Assembly: GCA_021372515.1 (NCBI GenBank)
Contig: JAJFUG010000115.1
Coordinates: 1 to 7,587, forward strand
Origin: a bacterium
Lineage (GTDB): Bacteria > Gemmatimonadota > Glassbacteria > GWA2-58-10
Length of the DNA: 7,587 nt
Direction of reading: 5' to 3'
Shown here: positions 1 to 6,241 of the stretch, in pieces
Numbering within the stretch: the stretch's first letter is position 1
How the letters are laid out: the number at the start of each line of letters is the position of its first letter
Notes under the pieces: generated by a model
Seen by the model: only the letters and a program-made list of their open reading frames with translations
Databases searched by the model: none
Told to the model about the DNA's origin: nothing
Program-made: the position numbers and the translations under genes

Positions 1-1038
1 CAGCAGGACATACTTTATCGCAACGCGATTGTACGTATACGTGATATGGACCATTCCATCCGAACTTTGAATGACTGCCGGATACGAATACTCCCCCGGC
101 TGATCCTCCAAGGTCATTACTTCCGACCATCTCTTCCCGTCTCTTGAGACCGCCACGTTCAGAGGGTATCTGGACTGAATCGAATTGTTGTACACCAGGA
201 GCAGCCTGCCGTCCTTGAGCGTTACACCATCGATCCCTGAATTCGGATTGGGCAGTCCGGTCGGTTCCATCGCACTCCAGGTTTTCCCGTTATCATGGGA
301 CCAGCTTTCAGCAATCACTCCCTGTTGAGTTCGGCAAAGGGCTTGCAAAGCACCGTCCGCATGACGGAAAACAGTGGGCTGAATGGCCGCAAACTCATTC
401 CCGTCGTTGATCGGACCAACCGTTTCCCAGGTGTCGGCCGAAGCGGACGCTATCTCGAAATGCACTCTCCAGCCGGCGTTTTCGGTGCTCGATGGACACA
501 GGATTTCGCCGCTGCTCAATTGGACTGGTTTGTTCTTTATAGGCCCGAGAATGTTATCCGGTAATCGTTCCGGTTTGCTCCAGCTTTTACCACCATCTTT
601 TGAGGTCATCAGCATTCCCCACCACCGCACCGGATCCGGCCCCACCTTATAGAAAATCATCAATGGGCCTTTGATGGGCTGGAACAGCACCGGATTCCAG
701 CAGGGGTAACGCATTGTATCCGATTGTACGCCGTCAGCTACTTCAACCGGCGTCGACCAGCCTTCGCCCTCTAAACGAGAAACCCAGATGCCGACGTCGG
801 GATTTTTCTCGCGCGTCCCACCGAACCAGGCGGCCACAATCCCTGAGTCGGCCTCAACGACCGTCGAGGCGTGGCATTGCGGGGTGGGCTTGTTGTCCAA
901 AGGGAAGATGAACTCCCCCGAGACGTAGCCGGGCTGTTTTCCGTCCCCGGCTGATACATCCCTGATTTCAAAGCCGGTCTGAGCGAGGACCAACACTGAA
1001 ACGACAAGCACTTTTTTCATTCGTCCAGCGGTTTTCAT
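1..1038 (-). CDS. Secreted BNR/Asp-box sialidase-like protein, C-terminus cut by window edge
   Basis: The reading frame is open from an ATG at 1038 down to base 1 with no stop, giving 346 codons; I translated it by hand. The first ~30 residues look like a signal peptide (basic KTAGRMKK, then hydrophobic VLVVSVLVLA, possible cleavage after VSA-30). The mature part is a beta-propeller of the BNR_2/sialidase-like family. Asp boxes (SxDxGxxW) are at 146-153 and 247-254, with a variant at 298-304. Other family landmarks are HAST (56-59), WFGGTRE (71-77), RYPCWNPV (110-117), WWGML (139-143) and PNPNSGIDGVTL (264-274). The family usually ends soon after the IKxVxL seen at the edge, so only a few residues should be missing. 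Similar proteins are often labelled exo-alpha-sialidase, but the true substrate of this subgroup is uncertain; glycan hydrolysis or binding is inferred. Hand-counted lines give 45-57% GC, against 70-77% in the genes to the right. An in-frame ATG at 1020 is possible but has no ribosome-binding site. Confidence 0.88.
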   Translation of the reverse strand, partial: MKTAGRMKKVLVVSVLVLAQTGFEIRDVSAGDGKQPGYVSGEFIFPLDNKPTPQCHASTVVEADSGIVAAWFGGTREKNPDVGIWVSRLEGEGWSTPVEVADGVQSDTMRYPCWNPVLFQPIKGPLMIFYKVGPDPVRWWGMLMTSKDGGKSWSKPERLPDNILGPIKNKPVQLSSGEILCPSSTENAGWRVHFEIASASADTWETVGPINDGNEFAAIQPTVFRHADGALQALCRTQQGVIAESWSHDNGKTWSAMEPTGLPNPNSGIDGVTLKDGRLLLVYNNSIQSRYPLNVAVSRDGKRWSEVMTLEDQPGEYSYPAVIQSSDGMVHITYTYNRVAIKYVLL

Positions 1039-1046
1039 TCAGCATG

Positions 1047-1051
1047 CTCCT
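1047..1051 (-). promoter_or_regulatory. Ribosome-binding site that fixes the start of the sialidase-like gene
   Basis: On the minus strand AGGAG lies 8 bases before the ATG at 1038. The alternative in-frame ATG at 1020 has no purine-rich site before it, so 1038 is the preferred start. Confidence 0.7.
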
Positions 1052-1159
1052 GACGGGGAGAAAATGCTTCCCTGATCCAATCCGGGATTCCATATCTGCA
1101 TCAAGATATTACGCCAATAGTAGTCCAGCGGAGATACCGTCGGAACCCGTCGCCTGCTT

Positions 1160-1184
1160 ATAATTGCTTGCTGCACGCAATTAT
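1160..1184. repeat. Perfect 8-bp inverted repeat, candidate operator
   Basis: ATAATTGC (1160-1167) and GCAATTAT (1177-1184) are exact reverse complements separated by 9 bases. The repeat overlaps and follows the -10 region of the candidate promoter for the sialidase-like gene, where a repressor could block transcription. No T-run follows either arm, so a terminator is unlikely. The regulator is unknown; none is encoded in the window. Confidence 0.5.
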
Positions 1185-1212
1185 TAATCGCACAACATTT
1201 CGGGCTTGTCAA
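1183..1212 (-). promoter_or_regulatory. Candidate sigma-70-like promoter for the sialidase-like gene
   Basis: On the minus strand a perfect TTGACA lies at 1212-1207. A -10-like ATTAAT lies at 1188-1183 after an 18-base spacer (4 of 6 matches to TATAAT); TTAATA one base further on is an alternative with a 19-base spacer. Transcription from here would give a leader of about 140 bases before the ATG at 1038. The -35 is strong and the -10 is weak, so this is only a candidate. Confidence 0.4.
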
Positions 1213-1356
1213 GTTTTTTCAAGAACGCATTCAACAGGAGGGTTGCGGATGGACTATAACTGTGAACGCAATCGAGTCAGCGGCCGGCTTACCGGAACGA
1301 TCACAGCGTGGGCCGGCGGCTCCCCCGCGCGACCCGGTGATCGGGGACTGGCTGCC

Positions 1357-2427
1357 TCAGCCCTCCAGCAGGCGCTGGAACACCCGCTCGGTGTTCTCCA
1401 CCGTGCGCTCCACGCTGAAATCGACCAGCGCCCGCTCACGGCCCCGCGTGATGAACCGACCGGCCAGTTCCCGGTCCTCCAGCAGACGGTTGACCTTGGC
1501 CGCCAGGTCGCGCGGGTTCAGCGGCTCGAACAGCAGCCCGCTTTCGCCCTCCTCCACGATCTCCGGGTTGCCGCCCCAGCGGCTGGCCACCACCGGCACG
1601 CCCAGGGCCATGGATTCGAGGATGGTCTGGCTGAGGCCCTCGAGCAGGGAGGGCAGCACGCTCACCGTGAGCAGCGGATAGAACAGCAGGCTGCGCTCCT
1701 CATGGTCCAGGATGATGACCCGCTGCTTGGGGCGCAGGCGGTCGAGGATCGAGTCCCACTCCGGCTGACGGCCCGGGCCGACCAGGAGGATAATGGCCTC
1801 GGGGGGAAGCCAGGGCAGGGCCGCCAGCAGTATGTCCTGACGTTTCTTGCGCGCGATGCAACCGATCACGGTGGCGCCCTCTGGGATGTCCAGGCGCTCG
1901 CGCAGGCGGGCCGTGCCCGCCGGGTCGAGGCCCTCGTACTTTTCGCGCGGGGTGCCGTTGTACACCACCTCGATGAGCCTCCGCGCCACCCAGCGCCCGG
2001 CCAGGGCCTCGCCCACGGCCCGGCTGACCGCGATCACCCGGTCCGCGCACAGGGTGGTGAGAAGCCCGCTCAAGCGGCTGGAATCGGGCATCTGACGGCG
2101 GGTGAACACGAGCTTGAACGGGGTGCGGTGGACCAGCTTGGCCCGCATCGCGGCGTAACGGTCCTGGCTGGACTGGGCGTTGACTATCTGGATATCGTGC
2201 TCGCGGCAGAGGTTGTCGATCTGGCGGACCGCTGGCCCGCCCAGACGGCCGAACTCCATCGGCGCCAGGTGCACTTTCGAGCCTGAAAGGTCATCCCAGA
2301 GCCGCGCCTCGCGCCGGCAGCCGAAATAGACCGTGTGCCCGCGCGCGGCCAGGCCGCGCGCCAGGTAATCCATCGAGCGGGTCGCCCCGCCCAGGTCGCC
2401 CTGGTAGGTGAGGAACAGAATATTCAT
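1357..2427 (-). CDS. GT-B glycosyltransferase, family 4 type
   Basis: This 356-residue cytoplasmic protein should transfer a sugar from a nucleotide-sugar donor to a glycan or lipid-linked acceptor. The N-terminal Rossmann half begins with MNILFLTYQGDLGGATRS, the glycine-rich acceptor-side loop typical of GT4 enzymes. The linker carries VVYNGTP (154-160). The C-terminal half begins with GCIARKKRQDILLAAL (189-204), and its donor-site signature is EGLSQTILE with E263 and E271 (the EX7E motif), followed by GVPVVASRWGGNPEIV (276-291). The length is normal and both domains are complete. No lipopolysaccharide or capsule genes are adjacent, so acceptor and sugar cannot be assigned. The stop is 318 bases before the sialidase-like gene on the same strand; the start is divergent from the receptor gene. 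No ribosome-binding site precedes the ATG, but a promoter sits exactly where a leaderless transcript would need it. The coding strand is very GC-rich (77% in one counted line). Confidence 0.9.
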   Translation of the reverse strand: MNILFLTYQGDLGGATRSMDYLARGLAARGHTVYFGCRREARLWDDLSGSKVHLAPMEFGRLGGPAVRQIDNLCREHDIQIVNAQSSQDRYAAMRAKLVHRTPFKLVFTRRQMPDSSRLSGLLTTLCADRVIAVSRAVGEALAGRWVARRLIEVVYNGTPREKYEGLDPAGTARLRERLDIPEGATVIGCIARKKRQDILLAALPWLPPEAIILLVGPGRQPEWDSILDRLRPKQRVIILDHEERSLLFYPLLTVSVLPSLLEGLSQTILESMALGVPVVASRWGGNPEIVEEGESGLLFEPLNPRDLAAKVNRLLEDRELAGRFITRGRERALVDFSVERTVENTERVFQRLLEG

Positions 2428-2433
2428 GCGGAT

Positions 2434-2462
2434 AAAATATCAGTTCCGGCCTGCCGAGTAAA
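2434..2462 (-). promoter_or_regulatory. Candidate promoter for the glycosyltransferase, placed for a leaderless mRNA
   Basis: On the minus strand TTTACT (2462-2457) and TATTTT (2439-2434) are separated by 17 bases, each close to sigma-70 consensus. Only 6 bases lie between the -10 and the ATG at 2427, so transcription would start at or next to the start codon. No Shine-Dalgarno sequence is present upstream, which agrees with leaderless translation. Confidence 0.45.
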
Positions 2463-2525
2463 CCCCTGTCGCAGATTCCCGCCTGGAAACGATGCCAGCG
2501 CTCCCTGAAAAAATGAATTTATTCC

Positions 2526-2554
2526 TTGTGCGCCGGGGTGAGCCTCCCTATATT
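2526..2554 (+). promoter_or_regulatory. Candidate promoter for the TonB receptor gene
   Basis: TTGTGC (2526-2531) and TATATT (2549-2554) are separated by 17 bases. The -10 matches consensus at 5 of 6 positions and the -35 at 3 of 6. Transcription would start near 2561, giving a leader of about 50 bases. It is divergent from the glycosyltransferase promoter about 65 bases away. Confidence 0.45.
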
Positions 2555-2583
2555 CGTATTACATCTTTAAAAATCGTAACACG
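2555..2583 (+). promoter_or_regulatory. Imperfect inverted repeat at the receptor transcription start, candidate operator
   Basis: CGTATTAC (2555-2562) and GTAACACG (2576-2583) are reverse complements at 7 of 8 positions, with a 13-base AT-rich spacer. The site lies directly after the -10 element, a usual place for a repressor. The right arm, as AAATCGTAAC, resembles one half of the Gram-positive Zur/Fur-type box (TCGTAAT core), but the second half is not in the expected position. Metal-responsive control is therefore only a suggestion. Confidence 0.3.
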
Positions 2584-2612
2584 ATGGATCAAACCAACAA
2601 ACTGGAGGAGTC

Positions 2613-4559
2613 GTGCACAGGCATTCGTGGTTCGGGCTGATGCTGCTGGCGGCCTCGGTTGTGGCCGGCCCGGCGGCGGCGGAGATAAATCCGGATACAG
2701 TCTACCAGCTCCCGCCCGTGGTGGTGGTGGGCAAGGCGGTGATCGACGAGATTCAGATACGCAAGACCGGTGTGGCGGTCACACGGATCAGCGAGCAGCA
2801 GGTGCGCGACCTGGATGCCTTGGACCTGCCCTCTGCGCTGCGCCGGGTGCCGGGCGTGATGATCTCGCGCCACAATCTGGTGGGCAGCTACGGCGGCGGC
2901 GAGGGCGGCGCGATCTACATCCGCGGCATGGGAGCGGGCCGTCCCGGCGCCTCGGTGGAGATGCTGGTCGATGGCGTCCCGAAGTTTGTCGGCCTCTGGA
3001 CACACCCGCTGATGGACGTGCTGAGCGTGGATAATCTGGAGAGCATCGACGTGTTCAAGTCACCCCAGCCGGTTGAGATGGGCAACATGTCGTTCGGCGC
3101 GGTCAACCTCCACAGCCGCCGCATGCACAGCGACGGGTTCCGGACCGAACTCAACACCCTCTACGGCTCGCACGACACCTACAACCTGGTGTTCAACCAC
3201 GGGGGCAAAGAGGGCCGTTTCGACTATTATCTGGGAGCGGCGGCCAAGGGCACGGACGGTCACCGCAAGCAGGCCTATGGTGAGTTGAAAAATTACTGGG
3301 GACGGATCGGCTACAACATCTCGGACACCTGGGACGCCTCGCTCATCCTGTCGCACTACGACAACACCGCGGATGACCCGGGTGTGGTCAGTTCGCCGCC
3401 TCCGGTGCGGGGACGGTTCAACAACACCGATTTCACCGCCAACCTGACACTGGCCAACCACAGCGAGCGCGCGGACGGTTTCGTGAGGCTGTACGCGGAT
3501 GACGGCAGCATGAACTGGCAGCAGTGGGACGCCGCCGCGAGCGACCCCTACGACACGAACACAGATTACCTCAACCGCGGACTGCGCGCCCGCCAGAACA
3601 TCGCCCTGGCCGAGGCCACCCAGCTCACCGTGGGCCTGGACTACGACGCCTACGGCGGCAAGGCCACCGAGCTGCACATGGACAAACCCGCGGCCACCAA
3701 GAGCATGCCCTCGAAATATTTCTACAGCACCGCGCTCTACGCCAACCTGTCGCACAGCTTCGAGCTGCGACCGGGACTGAGCCTCACCCCCTCGGCCGGG
3801 GCGCGCTACAACTGGCACTCGGCCTACGACAACGAGGCCGCCCCCGAGGCCGGAGTGGTGCTGGCCGGGGACAAGTGGCAGCTCTACGGCAATTTCGCGC
3901 GTGGCTACAACTACGCCGGGGTGTACGCGGTCTGGTTCTACAATGTGGCCTGGAACCGCCAGGGTCCGGCCTACGAGGACCTGAAACCCGAGCGGGTCAA
4001 GCACTACGAACTCGGGTGCAAGGTCACCCCGCGCCAGGGCCTGACCCTGGACCTGAGCCTGTTCCACGATGACGGCGAGGACATGATCAGTTTTGTCTCG
4101 CCACCTCCGCCGCCGCCCTCGTTCGGCAACGTGGGCAGTTTCAAGACCACCGGGGCCGAGCTTTCGGCCAGCTGGTCGGCGCTGAGCCGGTTCTCGCTCT
4201 ACGGCGGCCTCAGCGTGATGAATTCCACCCCCTCCGACCTGCCCCAGGCCCCGGGCTACATGTTCACCCTGGGCACCAACCTGATCGTAGCCCCCAGGCT
4301 GCACCTGAGCCTGGACCTGGAGTCCGTGGGTGACCGCTGGGTGGCCAACGACCGTTTCGGCAGCGTGATGGGCAAGGTGGAGGCGTTCACCACGCTCAAC
4401 ACCCGGGTCGATTACTACCTCGGCCGGGCCGGGGCCTCTTTCGAGCACAGCAGCCTGTTCCTGGCGGTGGAGAACCTGACCGACACGGACTACGAGTTCA
4501 AGCCCGGCTATCCAATGCCTGGCGCCACGGCCTATTTCGGTTTATCTTTCAACCGCTGA
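2613..4559 (+). CDS. TonB-dependent outer-membrane receptor
   Basis: This 648-residue protein should import a scarce ligand across the outer membrane using energy from TonB. It starts at GTG, with GGAGGAG at 2604-2610 just upstream. A signal peptide is clear (hydrophobic 7-19, cleavage likely after AAA-23). A TonB-box-like segment, DTVYQLPPVVVVG (28-40), comes next. The plug domain follows (about 50-170) with RRVPGVMI (77-84), GAIYIRGMG (99-107), VEMLVDGVP (115-123) and FGAVNLHSRR (161-170). The rest is a beta-barrel with DLKPERVKHYELG (456-468), NLTDTDYEF (621-629) and a C-terminal strand ending in YFGLSFNR. Length is normal. Two proline-rich loops are unusual: PPP at 262-264 and six prolines at 497-502. 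It is the first gene of the cluster and is followed by a terminator, then the ABC importer genes, so its ligand is probably what that importer carries. The window shows no histidine-rich loop of the kind seen in some zinc receptors. Substrate unknown. Confidence 0.92.
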   Translation: MHRHSWFGLMLLAASVVAGPAAAEINPDTVYQLPPVVVVGKAVIDEIQIRKTGVAVTRISEQQVRDLDALDLPSALRRVPGVMISRHNLVGSYGGGEGGAIYIRGMGAGRPGASVEMLVDGVPKFVGLWTHPLMDVLSVDNLESIDVFKSPQPVEMGNMSFGAVNLHSRRMHSDGFRTELNTLYGSHDTYNLVFNHGGKEGRFDYYLGAAAKGTDGHRKQAYGELKNYWGRIGYNISDTWDASLILSHYDNTADDPGVVSSPPPVRGRFNNTDFTANLTLANHSERADGFVRLYADDGSMNWQQWDAAASDPYDTNTDYLNRGLRARQNIALAEATQLTVGLDYDAYGGKATELHMDKPAATKSMPSKYFYSTALYANLSHSFELRPGLSLTPSAGARYNWHSAYDNEAAPEAGVVLAGDKWQLYGNFARGYNYAGVYAVWFYNVAWNRQGPAYEDLKPERVKHYELGCKVTPRQGLTLDLSLFHDDGEDMISFVSPPPPPPSFGNVGSFKTTGAELSASWSALSRFSLYGGLSVMNSTPSDLPQAPGYMFTLGTNLIVAPRLHLSLDLESVGDRWVANDRFGSVMGKVEAFTTLNTRVDYYLGRAGASFEHSSLFLAVENLTDTDYEFKPGYPMPGATAYFGLSFNR

Positions 4560-4576
4560 ACCCGATGGCAATCCCT

Positions 4577-4612
4577 ACGGGAGGGGGAGGCGTCCCCTCC
4601 CGTCTTTTTTTT
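4577..4612 (+). terminator. Intrinsic terminator or attenuator between receptor and importer genes
   Basis: ACGGGAGGGG (4577-4586) pairs perfectly with CCCCTCCCGT (4594-4603): a 10-bp GC-rich stem with a 7-base loop, followed by eight T residues (4605-4612). It begins 17 bases after the receptor stop and ends at the ribosome-binding site of the next gene. No new promoter is visible between it and the ATG at 4623, so the importer genes are probably made by read-through. This would give more receptor than transporter. Confidence 0.85.
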
Positions 4613-4618
4613 GGAGGA
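4613..4618 (+). promoter_or_regulatory. Ribosome-binding site that fixes the start of the binding-protein gene
   Basis: GGAGGA lies 4 bases before ATG 4623. A TTG at 4611 in the same frame would put the ribosome-binding site inside the coding region and is unlikely to be used. The CCTCC of the terminator 3' arm (4596-4600) is complementary to GGAGG, so an alternative fold could hide this site. Confidence 0.75.
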
Positions 4619-4622
4619 ACCG

Positions 4623-5468
4623 ATGCCACGTTTCACGGTCAGACTGTTGCTTGTCCTGGCTCTGTCAGCCGCTGTCAACCCTGCGGCCCGCGCCCTGGCC
4701 GGGGAGCGTCCGGTTGTGACCGCCTCGACCAGCATGATCGGTTGCATGCTGGAGCTTCTCGCCCCTGGCCGGATCGAGGTCCAGACCCTGATCCCACCCG
4801 CCTCCTGTCCGGGCACCTATGACCTGCGGCCCGGCGATGCCGCGCGGCTGGCCCGCTCGGTCCTGATCGTGCGCCACGACTATCAGGCCTACCTGGACAA
4901 CCGTTTCCGCGAGCAGAACCCCGGTATGCACCTGGCCGTGCTGGAGACTCCCGGCCACTTGCTGGTCCCGCAGAATTTCCGCCGCGCCCTGGAGCAGCTC
5001 AAGGGCATCCTGGCCGAGGCTTTCCCGTCACTGGACGACAGCCTGGAGGCAAATTACGCCGCGGCGCTTGTCATGATCGACTCCGCTGAAACCCACGCCC
5101 GCGCGCGCCTGGATCAATCTGGGATCGCCGGGCGGATTGCGCTCTGCTCGGACAAGCAGGTTGCGTTCGCGCTCTGGGCCGGGGCCAAGTCCGCCGGCAC
5201 GTTCACCAACTCGCCCGAGGAGCTCTCGGCCCTGAGCCTGGGCCGGATAATCAAAGCCGGGCGCGAGGGCGGGGCAGTTTTCGTGGTGGGCAACCTTCAG
5301 AGCGGCGGCGAGAAAGTCGCCCGCGCGGTGGCGGCCCAGACCGGCCTGCCGGTCTGCATCCTCAGCAATTTCCCGGGCACCAACGAGCGCAACGGCGACT
5401 GGCCGGGCCTTCTGGCCGACAACCTGGAGCTGCTGATCCGGGCCGCCGAGGGTGAAAGCCAGCCATGA
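4623..5468 (+). CDS. Divergent ZnuA/TroA-family periplasmic binding protein of a metal-type ABC importer
   Basis: This 281-residue protein should capture the ligand in the periplasm and deliver it to the permease. A signal peptide is clear: MPRFTVR, hydrophobic LLLVLALSAAV, cleavage likely after ARALA-26. VVTASTSMIG (31-40) and LIPPASCPGTYDLRPGD (56-72) align with the cluster A-I pattern 'TTS...' and 'PPGxDPHTYEPTPxD'. The helix-rich linker and C-terminal lobe follow, with TFTNSPEELSALSLGRIIKAGREGG (193-217) and an ADNLELL tail (265-271). The familiar first histidine of the PHTYE motif is Gly64, next to Cys62-Pro63. No HxWLDP-like second site is found, the third-histidine region reads LCSDKQ (174-179), and the usual DPL aspartate region reads SNFPG (248-252). 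By hand alignment all four usual metal ligands are thus missing. Four cysteines remain (41, 62, 175, 245). It overlaps the ATPase gene by 4 bp. Free zinc or manganese is an unlikely ligand; a metal complex is possible. Confidence 0.8.
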   Translation: MPRFTVRLLLVLALSAAVNPAARALAGERPVVTASTSMIGCMLELLAPGRIEVQTLIPPASCPGTYDLRPGDAARLARSVLIVRHDYQAYLDNRFREQNPGMHLAVLETPGHLLVPQNFRRALEQLKGILAEAFPSLDDSLEANYAAALVMIDSAETHARARLDQSGIAGRIALCSDKQVAFALWAGAKSAGTFTNSPEELSALSLGRIIKAGREGGAVFVVGNLQSGGEKVARAVAAQTGLPVCILSNFPGTNERNGDWPGLLADNLELLIRAAEGESQP

Positions 5469-6241
5469 GCACGGAGATCGAGTTTCTGCGGGCCACGGTG
5501 GTCCTGCACCGACGGACTGTGCTGCACGAGGTATCCTGGCGGGTCGATAGCGGCCAGTTCTGGGGGATAGTGGGGCCGAACGGTGCGGGCAAGTCCACCC
5601 TGGTGCGCCTGGCGGCCGGGTTTGTCCCCCTGGCCGCTGGCAAAGCCGCCGTGCTCGGAAAAGACCTGGCCAACTGGAAACTGACCGAGCTGCGCAAACG
5701 GGTGGGGTTCCTGGCCCAGCACCTGTTTTTCGACGAGGGCCTGCCGATATCCGCCCGCGAGGTGGTCCTGATCGGCCGGACCGGGCGGCGTGGGCTGCTG
5801 CGCCCCTTGAGCGCCGCGGACCACGAGGCCGCCGCTCGCTGCGCCGCCGAGCTGGAGGTGGCCCACCTTCTGGAGCGCCCCTTCGGCACTCTCTCGGGCG
5901 GTGAGCGCCAGCGGGTCCTTCTGGCCCGGGCCCTGGCCCAGGAGCCGGAGCTGCTGATCCTGGACGAGCCGACCGCGGCGCTCGACCCGCGCGCGGCCCT
6001 GCGTTTTCTCGACAGCGTGGACCGCCTTCAGCAGACCCGCCGGATGACAGTGCTGGTCGTGACACACGAGATTTCGAGCCTGCCCGCCGGCTGCGGCCAT
6101 GTGGCCCTGGTCCGCGCGGGAGCTATTCTGGACGCTGGCCCCAAGGAACAATGCCTCACCCCGGAGCGGCTTTCCGAGCTGTACGGCTGCCGGGTGGAAC
6201 TGGAGCTGCGCGGCGGACGCTACCAGATCTTCCAGGAATGA
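5465..6241 (+). CDS. ABC importer ATPase subunit
   Basis: This 258-residue cytoplasmic protein hydrolyses ATP to drive import through the neighbouring permease. All motifs are intact: Walker A GPNGAGKST (37-45), Q-loop Gln85 in FLAQH, signature LSGGERQ (143-149), Walker B LLILDEP (163-169), D-loop AALD (171-174) and switch His201. The start ATG overlaps the stop of the binding-protein gene (ATGA), so translation is probably coupled. The neighbours make it the partner of the ZnuB-type permease. However, the LSGGERQRVLLARALAQEP run and a C-terminal tail ending in GGRYQIF read more like FepC/FecE/BtuD ATPases of iron-chelate and B12 importers than like ZnuC; this is an impression from motif recall and not a computed result. 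Confidence 0.93.
   Translation: MSTEIEFLRATVVLHRRTVLHEVSWRVDSGQFWGIVGPNGAGKSTLVRLAAGFVPLAAGKAAVLGKDLANWKLTELRKRVGFLAQHLFFDEGLPISAREVVLIGRTGRRGLLRPLSAADHEAAARCAAELEVAHLLERPFGTLSGGERQRVLLARALAQEPELLILDEPTAALDPRAALRFLDSVDRLQQTRRMTVLVVTHEISSLPAGCGHVALVRAGAILDAGPKEQCLTPERLSELYGCRVELELRGGRYQIFQE

Larger units (their letters stand above)
1039..1356. other. 318-base intergenic spacer between the two minus-strand genes
   Basis: No convincing gene is seen here. From right to left it holds a GC-rich stretch after the glycosyltransferase stop (about 1260-1356) with no hairpin plus T-run terminator, then an AT-richer stretch with a candidate minus-strand promoter (1183-1212), an 8-bp inverted repeat (1160-1184), and a small perfect inverted repeat (ATATCT 1092-1097, AGATAT 1104-1109) inside the presumed leader of the sialidase-like gene. 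A plus-strand AGGAGG with ATG at 1249 opens only into sequence antisense to the glycosyltransferase. Base composition changes sharply near 1250. Confidence 0.7.

Noticed and set aside
1039-1356. tRNA, small RNA, CRISPR array or insertion-sequence ends in the spacer
   Set aside because: No cloverleaf, repeated spacer units, transposase fragment or terminal inverted repeats with flanking duplications were seen; only short inverted repeats are present.
1260-1356. Terminator after the glycosyltransferase gene
   Set aside because: Short GC-rich inverted repeats such as CCGG-CTTA-CCGG occur, but none has a T-run on the minus strand, so an intrinsic terminator is not supported.
1249-2286. Plus-strand reading frame of up to 372 residues opposite the glycosyltransferase, with a good ribosome-binding site at its ATG 1249
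   Set aside because: Most of it is antisense to a complete GT4 gene with intact motifs, and the protein is an Ala/Arg/His/Gln-rich string with no recognisable domain. Its start site is kept as a separate observation.
2561-2612. Riboswitch (for example cobalamin) in the receptor leader
   Set aside because: The leader is only about 50 bases, too short for a cobalamin aptamer, and no matching conserved boxes are seen.
3060-4448. Minus-strand 462-residue frame opposite the TonB receptor
   Set aside because: It is a shadow in GC-rich DNA: no domain is recognisable, it is Val/Gly/Arg/His-rich, and the sense strand has a full receptor with all landmarks.
4611-4622. TTG start that would extend the binding protein by four residues
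   Set aside because: It would place the ribosome-binding site GGAGGA inside the gene; ATG 4623 has that site at normal distance and begins a standard signal peptide.
6151-6237. Upstream ATG that would extend the permease by 29 residues
   Set aside because: It lies well inside the ATPase gene, adds non-family residues rich in Pro and Arg, and the ATGA overlap at 6238 fits the other junctions of this cluster.
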